This document shows positions 35,575 to 44,396 of a DNA stretch of 64,000 nucleotides, piece after piece. The number at the start of each line of letters is the position of its first letter. Positions within the stretch are counted from its first letter, which is position 1. Made by a program: the position numbers and the translations under genes. The notes beneath the pieces were generated by a model. That model saw nothing but the letters and a program-made list of their open reading frames with translations, did not search any database and was not told where the DNA came from. Source of the stretch: Nosema muscidifuracis (Eukaryota; Microsporidia; Nosematidae); assembly GCA_028335825.1 (NCBI GenBank), contig JAIOKI010000003.1, positions 434,001 through 498,000 of the forward strand, given 5' to 3'.

Positions 35575-36819
35575 ATGTTTTGTCTATTTTTATTATTATG
35601 TTTTACTTGTACATATGTAGATGATTCAAGAAAATATTTTCAAGAAATTTATAAACAGAAAGAAGAATACGTTACTGATTTCAAAAATGATTATATAAAT
35701 ACAGAAAGATATTCTGTATTTAATAATTTTGTAAAAGATATAAATCAAAATATAAATATGATAATTATTGATAAATTTAAGAATACAAATTACAAATCTA
35801 ATATTGTAACAGCTAAAATGATTTTTAATTTTATTTATTTTATATTAAGACCTAAAATAGATATTATACCATTAATGATACGATCAGAGATGTCACAAGA
35901 TAAACAAACTAATAATTTGTATAATTTAGTTACTAAAATATATTTTTATATAACGAATCAAGAAATATTTAATGATAAAAATTCTTCATTGAATAATTTT
36001 TATACAAATACAGTTAAATTAGGAAAATTTTATTCTAAAAATATTTCTTCTTTTTTATTAGGTATAAATTCAGATCAAATTCTTAACAAAGATTTTTTCT
36101 TTAAAATATTATGGACAGAATTTAATTTTATTATAGAAAATATTGAAGATTTTAAAGATGATTTTCTTACTGATAAAAATTTATTTTTTAATACATCATT
36201 AGATACTGAATATATAATGTTAACTAATGAAGGATTAGTAAAAGGAAAAGAGAATATTCTTAAATATTCTAAAAATATAAAAAAGATAAAAGAAAATAAA
36301 ATATCAAAAGAAGATCTTCTTGTATTGAAAAGATTAATAGAATTTTTATCTTATAAGCTTGATTTTATTCACGATATAGAACTTAATTTTTATTTTTTAA
36401 TTTTAAAATATTTTAATTTAAAATATAAATTACATATCACTACAGCAATCTGTAAGAAATATAATCCATTTACTTGTCATTTATTTTCTTTAGATGGTAC
36501 AAATTATAAGAATATTTTAAAATATTGGAGTGTAGTATATAATATGACATATTTAATGAATAATTATACAGGAAATAATATACAGAAAAAATATTTACAT
36601 TCTTTTACTACTTTAGTAAACAGAGATACTTATTCATTTTGTAAAGATGAAGGTGAATCTGTTGGAAAACATGGAGTTCTTGGACTTTCTTGTACACATT
36701 TTATAGGTAAAGATGCTATAAAAGAATGGTATTTAAATTTTATGATGAATTGTCCTTATTGTAGATCACATGCTTTTCCTATTTTATATTTTGAAACTGA
36801 ACTTTATCATTCTAATTGA
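35575..36819 (+). CDS. Predicted secreted protein with degenerate RING-like C-terminus
   Basis: The ATG, preceded by ATCCCTCAATT, opens with MFCLFLLLCFTCTY, a short signal peptide; 414 residues, Asn/Lys-rich and helical in the body. The C-terminus (356-396) resembles the second half of a RING-H2 finger: C373-x-H375-x9-W385-x7-C393-x2-C396 (CPYC), with the exact spacing of C-x-H-x2-H-x2-C-I-x2-W ... CPxC, but the fifth and sixth metal positions are G378 and A381. C356 is the only cysteine before C373 that could serve the first pair. Function is unknown; a lost or unusual metal site is likely. It may be a paralogue of the protein at 28463-29818. Confidence 0.7.
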   Translation: MFCLFLLLCFTCTYVDDSRKYFQEIYKQKEEYVTDFKNDYINTERYSVFNNFVKDINQNINMIIIDKFKNTNYKSNIVTAKMIFNFIYFILRPKIDIIPLMIRSEMSQDKQTNNLYNLVTKIYFYITNQEIFNDKNSSLNNFYTNTVKLGKFYSKNISSFLLGINSDQILNKDFFFKILWTEFNFIIENIEDFKDDFLTDKNLFFNTSLDTEYIMLTNEGLVKGKENILKYSKNIKKIKENKISKEDLLVLKRLIEFLSYKLDFIHDIELNFYFLILKYFNLKYKLHITTAICKKYNPFTCHLFSLDGTNYKNILKYWSVVYNMTYLMNNYTGNNIQKKYLHSFTTLVNRDTYSFCKDEGESVGKHGVLGLSCTHFIGKDAIKEWYLNFMMNCPYCRSHAFPILYFETELYHSN

Positions 36820-36889
36820 AAAGTATTTTATTTAATTAAAAAAGAATAATATAAAAATATTAACTAAAGTTTTCTCTCTTATTGAATGT

Positions 36890-37185
36890 ATTTTTATTAA
36901 AAAAGTAAATTAAAAAAAGTAGGTAAAAAGGTAGATTAAATATACAAGTAGATTAAAAAGGTAGATAAAGAAATAAGTAAATTAAAAAAGATTGATTAAA
37001 TATACAAGTAGACAAATTAATTAAAAAACGTTAAATATATAAGTATGTAAATTAAATAAAAAACGTTAAAGAAAAAAGTAGTTAAATTAATTATTTAACA
37101 AACAAGTAGTTTAATTAAATATATAAATATAAAAAATTTAAATATAAAAGTAGATAAATTAAATATATAAGTAGATAAAAATCAT
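36890..37185. repeat. Degenerate AAGTAGATTAAA repeats
   Basis: Units of AAAAAGGTAGATTAAATATACAAGTAGA and AAATTAAATATATAAGTAGATAAA, about 20-45 bp, fill the gap downstream of eIF2A. No gene is seen. Confidence 0.75.
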
Positions 37186-37189
37186 CAAT

Positions 37190-38719
37190 TTATTTTTTTC
37201 CTTTTTTTATAATTTCAAGTTTTTTCTTGATTTTATTCTCATTAAGTATTAAATTAAGCTCATCAGTTTCAAGTTTCTCATTTTTTTCCATTTTTTTCTT
37301 AAGTAAATCTATTTTTTCAATTTTATTTACTAATTCTTCTTCAGTATCTTCTACTGGTTTAATAATTTTAGACTTAGCTTGGAATGTTTTATTCTTTAAA
37401 ATGGCAGGTACATAAACTTCTTCTTCAATTTCTTTATACTTCTCTGTAGGTTCATCTAATAAAACAAATAATTCTTCTAATCCATAAACTGAACTATCAC
37501 TTAAACAATCAAAATGTTCTTCTTTAATCTTTCTTCCATAATAATCATACATAGTTATTCTATTATCTTCTTTTAAATATTTAAATGTACTTACATAAAA
37601 ATAACTACCTGTATTATCCCATTCTACTTTACTAGCACCAAGTTCATTTGATTCACTTAATTTTTCTTTAGATTTTATATTATAACTTTCTACTGTACCA
37701 GCTAATTGTTCAAATCCAGCTAGTACTGCATAAGTTTCATTTTTATTTATATATACTCTATTTCTTACACCTTTAGGATATTTATCTTGTATACTTAAAT
37801 CATAATTAAAACTAGTGACGTATGCAGGTTGATTTCCATATACAACACAAAATCCTTTTTTAATAAATACAAAATCAAGAATATTTGATAATTTTCCTAC
37901 TCGTTCCAATAAATTTTTATCTACGTTATACAAGTATAAAATAGTAGAAGCAAAATAACTATTTTTAACATAAGAAGTAGATAAATTTACTAAAAGATAT
38001 TTACCATCTTCACTACACTTACATTTTACATCAACTAGTGTTTTAAAAGATCCAATATTTTTTTCAATACTTTGTTTGACTTTTATTAATTTATTATCTT
38101 CTTTATCAGTACTTTGTTTAACTTTTATTAATTTATCATCTTCTTTATCAAAATTTTTATTTTCAATACCTGTGACCTTTATTGAATTAGGATCTTCTTT
38201 ATCAGTACTTTGTTTAACTTTTATTAATTTAAATTCATCTTCTTTATCAGAATTTTTATTTTTTATTTTATTAGTTACCAATAAGCAAAAATCTTTAAAT
38301 AAGAAATATTTCTGATAATTATAAACAGATCTATGAAATATTTCCAAAGTACAAAGATTTGTTAATAAAAAATCTTTATCAGTTTCATATCCCAATATCA
38401 TATCAGTAATCTTAAATGTATTTATTTTATCTACTTTTAAAATTAATTCTGTATTAGAATATACTAATAAATCACTATTCTTAAGAATTAATCCAAATTT
38501 TGATCCTTTTTCTGATATCTTAATTTCATGTATACCTGTGTTTAATTCATCAATTTTTTTAGTTATATTATTTATTAAATCTAGTCTGTATATTGTATTA
38601 TTTATGTTGTATACTATTATATTGTTATTTAATGCTATTTTTTCTACATTTTTTATTATCTTTTTCTTACCAAATACGTCTAAAATTAATTCATTTGATG
38701 TGTGTGCAAGTACTGCCAT
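37190..38719 (-). CDS. Translation initiation factor eIF2A
   Basis: A beta-propeller protein with the eIF2A landmarks FVFIKKGFCVVYGNQPAYVTSFN, YPKGVRNRVYIN-x5-AVLAGF, a VEWDNTGSYFYVST strand and the VYVPAILKNK segment, and a Lys/Glu coiled-coil tail (about 455-509). eIF2A (not an eIF2 subunit) can deliver initiator tRNA under some conditions. At 509 residues it is close to family size (about 585-640). Between blades, about residues 150-220, KLIKVKQSTDKED-type repeats (unit about 15-22 residues, three to four copies) form an unusual charged insertion. The start is preceded by TCCCCTTAA. Confidence 0.85.
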   Translation of the reverse strand: MAVLAHTSNELILDVFGKKKIIKNVEKIALNNNIIVYNINNTIYRLDLINNITKKIDELNTGIHEIKISEKGSKFGLILKNSDLLVYSNTELILKVDKINTFKITDMILGYETDKDFLLTNLCTLEIFHRSVYNYQKYFLFKDFCLLVTNKIKNKNSDKEDEFKLIKVKQSTDKEDPNSIKVTGIENKNFDKEDDKLIKVKQSTDKEDNKLIKVKQSIEKNIGSFKTLVDVKCKCSEDGKYLLVNLSTSYVKNSYFASTILYLYNVDKNLLERVGKLSNILDFVFIKKGFCVVYGNQPAYVTSFNYDLSIQDKYPKGVRNRVYINKNETYAVLAGFEQLAGTVESYNIKSKEKLSESNELGASKVEWDNTGSYFYVSTFKYLKEDNRITMYDYYGRKIKEEHFDCLSDSSVYGLEELFVLLDEPTEKYKEIEEEVYVPAILKNKTFQAKSKIIKPVEDTEEELVNKIEKIDLLKKKMEKNEKLETDELNLILNENKIKKKLEIIKKGKK

Positions 38720-39088
38720 TTAAGGGGAATAAAATTTCTTTAAAAATTATTTTAAGAATATAAATTTTAAATAATATTTATAATTTTATTAATATTTATA
38801 TATTAACTAATATTTATATTTTAATCTCAAGAATTTAAAATTATATTAATTTTTGACTGTTAATAAAAATATTTAAAAAATAAAATTGTATTTTTAAATA
38901 CTCTAGATTAAGAAATATAAATCATTTAATAAAAATATATAATTATAATAATATGATTATATTTAATATGATTATATTTATATTGATAGTATATATAAAA
39001 TAAATATATCATGATTATATAAAATAAATATAATAAAATAATTTTAAATATGATTATAAAAATAAATATAAATTAATTATACTTATAT
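38720..39088. other. Gene-free AT-rich stretch
   Basis: Extremely AT-rich sequence with loose ATAATATGATTATATTTA repeats (38940-39060). No gene or RNA motif is seen. Confidence 0.6.
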
Positions 39089-40702
39089 TTAAATTGAAGG
39101 TATATTTATATTATATTTCATAAATAAATATAAAAAGATAATTAAGAAAATAAATCTTAATACATTCCTAATATTTAAAGATACTACACTTAATATAATT
39201 CCTAATATGAGATACTTCTTTCTATTTAATAAATTTAAATTAATATTTGTATTTCTCCCTGTTAATATATTATAAGAATCTTGTAAAGTTCCATGTTTAA
39301 ATCTATTTATAAAATATCTTCTTAAAGATAAATTTAAATCTCTTATTGATCCTTTTAAAGTAACTCTTCCTTCTTTTATTATATCAGATTTCTGAGCTGG
39401 TGTACCAGCATATTGAATAGATAAATTATTTCCATTATTAAACCAAAGATTTTTAAATTTATTTATAAATTCAGGTGTATCATAATTTTGTAATATAAAT
39501 CTTCCTATATAATATTGACATAAATTAGTTCTATCTAAACAATCTATACAGTTAGTTCTTATTATTCCTTTTTGATTATTTTTATTATTTGTAAATTTTC
39601 TTAATATTTTCTTAAATTTTAAAGGGAAATTTCTCATTTCTTCAATAGATCGTGATATTTTAGAATTATGAAAATCGAAATTTAAACAATTTATCTTCTT
39701 TTGATTATTTATAAATATTTCATTAAGTCTTCCTTCGTATCCTGTATGTTTGATAAGATTTAAATAAAATATTTCTTTATATTTATTTTTAAGTATCTCA
39801 TCTGATTTTTCTATATCTTGATCTTTAATTATATTAATTTTTGGTGTGTACATTAAATCTACTGTATGATTCCATTTCAATGGAATAGATCCACGTATCT
39901 GTAAAAATGAATGAATAATTTCATTATTTTTTATTATAAATTGTTCTGTTTCTACATAATTAGATACATAACCTGATTTATCAGAACCTCTACTAAAATA
40001 TCTTGATCCACATCTTTTCCATGATCTTCTTGAAATTAGACCAATTCTTAAGATATTTTTTTTATCATTATTATCATTAATATTATATTTATTATTATGA
40101 TTTATATTATATTTATTAGTATGATTTATATTGGTATGATTTTTAATATTATTAATATCATCTTTCATACTCTCATTTATATTATCATTCATATCAATGC
40201 CATCATTATCTTTATTAATATCATCATTCATATCATGAATATCTAATATAGAAAAATATCCTTGTATACACTTCACAGTATAAATATCAAAATCTTCCCT
40301 TATTTTTAATAAATTTTTTATAGGTACATAATTAAATATAAAATCAGAATAATCTTCTAAAGGATTTTCTATATAAGAATATGACATATTTTTATACAAC
40401 TTATATTTACTAAAATACATTCCTGGTATATTAAAAAATGATTCAATATATTTCTTAAAATATTCTTCTGGTCCTTCTATTCTAATAATTCTTACTTTTT
40501 TTATTTCATATACTTCTTCATTAAAAATATTAGTAATATAATCTGCTTCTTCTATAAATATAATAAACCTGGATTTGTTAATCTTTATTAAACCGTATAT
40601 ACCATAACTAGTAAATGATAAATTAGGTGATTCTGTTTTTATTTTTATTTCTTTATCTTTTTTTATATTCAAAAATTTATCTTTTATATCTACAGTAAAC
40701 AT
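39089..40702 (-). CDS. SAC1: SAC1-type phosphoinositide phosphatase with C-terminal membrane segments
   Basis: The Sac domain ends with the catalytic loop RTNCIDCLDRTN (CX5R type), followed by LCQYYIGRFIL, GTPAQKSDIIKEG and TLQDSYN. Earlier landmarks are GLISRRSWKRCGSRYFSRG and a SFLQIRGSIPLKWN segment. Two hydrophobic segments near the C-terminus (about 490-530) fit the ER/Golgi membrane anchor of Sac1, which hydrolyses PtdIns4P. Length 537 versus 623 in yeast. Between about residues 160 and 215 lies an Asn/Asp/His/Ile repeat stretch (NHTNKYNIN-type) absent from homologues. The ATG sits inside the first unit of a 34-bp tandem array; TTTTCCCAT is directly upstream. Confidence 0.9.
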   Translation of the reverse strand: MFTVDIKDKFLNIKKDKEIKIKTESPNLSFTSYGIYGLIKINKSRFIIFIEEADYITNIFNEEVYEIKKVRIIRIEGPEEYFKKYIESFFNIPGMYFSKYKLYKNMSYSYIENPLEDYSDFIFNYVPIKNLLKIREDFDIYTVKCIQGYFSILDIHDMNDDINKDNDGIDMNDNINESMKDDINNIKNHTNINHTNKYNINHNNKYNINDNNDKKNILRIGLISRRSWKRCGSRYFSRGSDKSGYVSNYVETEQFIIKNNEIIHSFLQIRGSIPLKWNHTVDLMYTPKINIIKDQDIEKSDEILKNKYKEIFYLNLIKHTGYEGRLNEIFINNQKKINCLNFDFHNSKISRSIEEMRNFPLKFKKILRKFTNNKNNQKGIIRTNCIDCLDRTNLCQYYIGRFILQNYDTPEFINKFKNLWFNNGNNLSIQYAGTPAQKSDIIKEGRVTLKGSIRDLNLSLRRYFINRFKHGTLQDSYNILTGRNTNINLNLLNRKKYLILGIILSVVSLNIRNVLRFIFLIIFLYLFMKYNINIPSI

Positions 40703-41030
40703 ATGGGAAAATAAAAAGTAAATTATTAATAAATATATGGGAAAATAAAAAGTAAATTATTAATAAATATATGAGAAAAAAATAAAGTAAATTATTAATA
40801 AATATATGGGAAAATAAAAAGTAAATTATTGATAAATATATGAGAAAATAAAAAGTAAATGATTGATAAATATATGGGAAAATGAAAAGTAAATGATTGA
40901 TAAATATATGGGAAAATGAAAAGTAAATTATTAATAAATATATGGGAAAAAAATAAAGTATTTTCTAAATGATTAATAAATATATGGGAAAATGAAAAGT
41001 AAATGATTGATAAATATATGAGAAAAGTAT
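40701..41030. repeat. 34-bp tandem array starting at the SAC1 start codon
   Basis: ATATG(G/A)GAAAA begins units at 40701, 40735, 40769, 40804, 40838, 40872, 40906, 40940, 40982 and 41016: ten starts, mostly exactly 34 bp apart. The unit is ATATGGGAAAATAAAAAGTA plus AATTATTAATAAAT. Read on the SAC1 strand, each unit shows TTTTCCCATAT, i.e. the start-proximal CCC signal of SAC1 itself. The rest of the gap up to 41228 holds no gene. Confidence 0.95.
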
Positions 41031-41228
41031 GTTGATTATTGTATTTAAGATAATCCTTTCTGATAAAATAATGAACATGATATTAGATTTCACTAATTAT
41101 TGCATTATTTTTTTTATTTCAGGAAAATCAATAAAATATTAATTTATGCTATAAAATAAATAAATAGAAAAAACAAACAAATTTATGCAATGACGTGTTA
41201 TTATATTAAAAATTTATTTACAATTCTA

Positions 41229-42206
41229 CTATCTTAAAAGAGTACTATCAAGTACACAATTTTCTGATACATTTACAGAATTACCTATTACACTTCCATT
41301 AATAATTTTTGCTCCATCTTTTATTTCAGAATTCCATCCTATAATAGAATCTTTAATTATTACATTATCACCTATAATTACATTATCAAATATAGCAGAA
41401 TTTTCTATAAAAACATTTTCTCCTATAATAACATTCTTACCTATTACATAATTATATTCATAATTTATATTTGAATTTGATTCGTTATATTTTTTTAAAT
41501 ACATCTTCTGTCCTATTAAATAATCCTTAATTTGACCAATGTCCATCCAAAATCCTTCTAATGAATAAATTAATAAAGAACTTTCTTTAACAATTTGTGG
41601 AAATATTTCTCTTTCTAAAGAACATTCTTTAATAATTATACGATTCAATATTGATTCATTAAAAATATAAATACCAGCATTTATTCTTGTTATTTTAGAT
41701 TCCTTTGGTTTTTCAATAAAACTTTTTACTATATTAGATTTATCATATGTAACTACTATACCATATCTAGAAGGATCATTTACATTTGTAGTGAGCATAG
41801 TAGCTTCTTTATTATGACTTATATGATACTTCATCATATCTTCTAAAGGATAATCACATATTACATCACTATTTAATACATAAAAATTACCTTCAAGATA
41901 TTTCCTTGCTAAAGCTAAAGGACCCGCTGTTCCTAAAACAGTATCTTCTTTAGAATATATTATAGATATATTATAAATTTTTTCATATCTTCTTACATTT
42001 TCTATGATAAGATCAGAATAATAATTTAAAGCTAAAATTATTTCTTTAACTCCTGCTTTAACTAAAGCTTTAATCTGATGTTCAAGTATTGGTTTATTTA
42101 TAAAAGGGACTAAAGGTTTAGGAAGTGTATATGTTAAAGGTCGTAATCTTTTTCCATACCCTCCTACAAGTATAACAGCTTTAAGGTTTTTTAATGAATG
42201 AGGCAT
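41229..42206 (-). CDS. PSA1: Mannose-1-phosphate guanylyltransferase (GDP-mannose pyrophosphorylase)
   Basis: This enzyme makes GDP-mannose for glycosylation. The N-terminal nucleotidyltransferase domain has VILVGGYGKRLRPLT-x4-KPLVPFINKP (the usual T of GTRLRPLT is K), LGTAGPLALA, NSDVICDYPL, DPSRYGIVV, FIEKP, NAGIYIF and FWMDIGQ. The C-terminal left-handed beta helix (about 245-325) shows hexapeptide repeats such as IGKNVIIGENVFIENSAIF. At 325 residues it lacks roughly 35 residues of the usual C-terminus of Psa1 (361), including the last helix turns. The upstream signal is weak (TCCTTATTTCAAAAC). Confidence 0.92.
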   Translation of the reverse strand: MPHSLKNLKAVILVGGYGKRLRPLTYTLPKPLVPFINKPILEHQIKALVKAGVKEIILALNYYSDLIIENVRRYEKIYNISIIYSKEDTVLGTAGPLALARKYLEGNFYVLNSDVICDYPLEDMMKYHISHNKEATMLTTNVNDPSRYGIVVTYDKSNIVKSFIEKPKESKITRINAGIYIFNESILNRIIIKECSLEREIFPQIVKESSLLIYSLEGFWMDIGQIKDYLIGQKMYLKKYNESNSNINYEYNYVIGKNVIIGENVFIENSAIFDNVIIGDNVIIKDSIIGWNSEIKDGAKIINGSVIGNSVNVSENCVLDSTLLR

Positions 42207-42344
42207 GTTTTGAAATAAGGATAATTAATATAAACAAAAATGAAAAAAAAATGTATTTTGTTTATAACTTGTAGAATATCAAATAAATGATTAGTTAGTA
42301 AAGTAAAACAGGTTAAATTTAAGTATTTCATTTTTTATTTAATA

Positions 42345-42735
42345 AATAAGTATTTCTTAAATAGAAAAATAAAGAAATTTCTTAAATATCAAAATAAAGA
42401 AATTCTTAGATAGAAAATTTCTTAAATAGAAAAAAACAACAAGAAATTCTTGACAATAAATTTTTTATAGTATAAATGAAATTATTAAAATATCAAAATA
42501 AAGAAATTCTTTAAGTAGAAATAATAAATAAAAAATTCCTTTACAGTAGAAAAAACAATAGGAAACTCTTAAAAAATAAATAGGAAATTCTTAAATAACA
42601 AATAGGAAACTCTTAAATAACAAATAGGAAATTCTTAAATAACAAATAGGAAATTCTTAAATAACAAATAAGAAAATCTTAACAAAAATTCTTAAATAAC
42701 AAATAGGAAACTCTTAACAAAAATTCTTAAATAAT
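42345..42735. repeat. 22-bp tandem repeat between PSA1 and SRP72-like genes
   Basis: AACAAATAGGAAA(T/C)TCTTAAAT recurs about seven times from 42560 to 42725 at about 22-bp spacing; 42345-42560 has looser copies of AAAATAAAGAAATTCTTAAATA. No gene is seen in 42207-42746. Confidence 0.88.
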
Positions 42736-42746
42736 CACCAAAATAT

Positions 42747-43724
42747 TTATTTATTGAGTACCTCTACATCTCCATTGAAATTTATTAGTTCATAAATCTT
42801 TTTCTTTATATCTTCATTTTCTATCTTATCAGTAATTTTTTTAATATTTTCAATCTTCATATTTTTATTAATTAATCCTGTTAGAATTCTAAGAATAAGC
42901 AAATTTTCTGTTGTATCAGGTATTTCATTCCAATTAATCTTCCAATTATTTAATTTAACATATTCAATCCATTTATATTCGTTATCTGATAAATCTTTCT
43001 TATAATTTGATAAGAAATGTAGAGTATTATCAATATTCTCTACCTTACCCATATTATAATTTAAAATATTCTTCTGAGTTTTAGTTAATTCATCTTGATC
43101 GATTTCATCAAAAGATCCTTCAATATTTAATACTTGTTTTTTAAACATGTTATTTTCTAAATTATGAAATTGGTCTGATAATTTTTTAAGTACAGAAAGA
43201 TATTCATTTTTGTCATCAGCTACTTCAAAAGACTTATTAAATAAAAATTCTGTGTTTAAATCTGAAGCTTGAAATTTATAATTATCTAATTTTTCATACA
43301 TCATATTATCCTCCCTTTTTTTAATATAAAGACTATGTCCAGGTACTTTACTGACTTTATCTGTAAGAATTCCCATACTTTTCATAGCTTGTAAATTTAC
43401 TACAATCTCATCATCTTTAGGAAGTTTATTTAAATACTCATATGCTTTATTATAATATCCTAAACAAAATAAGATTTGTGAAGTTAATACATCCCATTTC
43501 TCTCCAGAATTCTTATTACATATTTTTAATCCCTTCTTGTATTTTCTAAGTTTGTAATATATATAAGCTGCTTCATAAGAATTCTTATTACAATATTTTA
43601 AACCTTCTTCATATTTTCCAAGGTGTATACAAGCTACTGCTTTGTATGAATTAATATCAGAACTTTCAAGATTGAGTATCTTTTCATGATCTTCTTGATT
43701 TTTAAAATTATTAAGATTTATCAT
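42747..43724 (-). CDS. SRP72: TPR protein, SRP72-like signal recognition particle subunit
   Basis: The N-terminal half is TPR repeats: SYKAVACIHLGKYEEGLKYC, YEAAYIYYKLRKYKKGLKIC and WDVLTSQILFCLGYYNKAYEYL, followed by EIVVNLQAM. This order (LG-YE-AL then YCLYRLNK then QVLYRLEKY and VNLQA) fits Srp72. The second half, helical and charged, ends before any obvious Lys-rich RNA-binding motif. Srp72 with Srp68 remodels 7SL RNA for ER targeting. At 325 residues it is half the yeast size (640). A generic TPR protein is the alternative. The start is preceded by AACCCCAA. Confidence 0.6.
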   Translation of the reverse strand: MINLNNFKNQEDHEKILNLESSDINSYKAVACIHLGKYEEGLKYCNKNSYEAAYIYYKLRKYKKGLKICNKNSGEKWDVLTSQILFCLGYYNKAYEYLNKLPKDDEIVVNLQAMKSMGILTDKVSKVPGHSLYIKKREDNMMYEKLDNYKFQASDLNTEFLFNKSFEVADDKNEYLSVLKKLSDQFHNLENNMFKKQVLNIEGSFDEIDQDELTKTQKNILNYNMGKVENIDNTLHFLSNYKKDLSDNEYKWIEYVKLNNWKINWNEIPDTTENLLILRILTGLINKNMKIENIKKITDKIENEDIKKKIYELINFNGDVEVLNK

Positions 43725-43839
43725 TTGGGGTTAAATATTTTGATCTTCTACATGGAAGATAATATTTACCTTATAATATTTAAAAATATACATTCTCAAT
43801 AATTTCATAAATATATTTTCTTAAATATTTAGTAATTAA

Positions 43840-44035
43840 TTATAATCTTTTTAAATACTTAGTAAATATATATTATCTTCTTAAATACTTAGTAATTATA
43901 TATTTGTTTTTTAAATAATTAGTAAATATATAGTATCTTCTCAAATACTTAGTAAATATATAGTATCTTCTCAAATACTTAGTAATTATATAGTATCTTC
44001 TTAAATACTTAGTAAATATATATTTGCTTTTTGAA
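43840..44035. repeat. Tandem repeat with AAATACTTAGTAA core
   Basis: About seven diverged copies of TCTTCTTAAATACTTAGTAA plus (A/T)TATATA(G)TA at about 29-36 bp spacing lie upstream of the SRP72-like gene. No gene is seen. Confidence 0.85.
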
Positions 44036-44149
44036 TATTATCTACATAATATTCTACTTAAATATATCTAACTATAAAATATTTAATTAAATATAATCTT
44101 CTGCTTAAATAAATAAAATTTATTTTATGCTATATTTTTTTAAGAATTT

Positions 44150-44245
44150 TTCACCCCTGTTTGGACTTTAAGAATGAGCTTTTGACTTTTACAAAAGAAT
44201 CCCATAGTTCAAAACATAAATATTTAAAATCCGTAAATACGGTGT
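44150..44245. other. Structured island, possible small noncoding RNA or promoter element
   Basis: This segment stands out from its AT-rich surroundings. It contains CACCCCTGTTTGGAC, a perfect hairpin CTTTTG (44179-44184) / CAAAAG (44192-44197), a B-box-like GTTCAAAAC (44207-44215) and a palindrome CCGTAAATACGG (44231-44242). It does not fold as a tRNA. No open frame of useful length starts here. Confidence 0.35.
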
Positions 44246-44269
44246 TTTTATCTAATTTTTATATGACAT

Positions 44270-44385
44270 TGATAGTCACAAATTAAATATATAAAGAAAA
44301 TACAATATTTTTATCTAATTTTTATAAAATTTAAGATATTTAATATATAAAGAAAATACAATATTTTTATCTAATTTTTATAAAC
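44270..44385. repeat. Two-copy repeat upstream of the DEAH helicase
   Basis: ATATATAAAGAAAATACAAT followed by ATTTTTATCTAATTTTTATA occurs twice, about 57 bp apart. The second copy ends directly at the CCCC start signal. Confidence 0.8.
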
Positions 44386-44396
44386 CCCAAATACAC

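Noticed and set aside
44171-44215. tRNA gene in the structured island
   Set aside because: The B-box-like GTTCAAAAC and the hairpin do not combine into acceptor, D and T arms.
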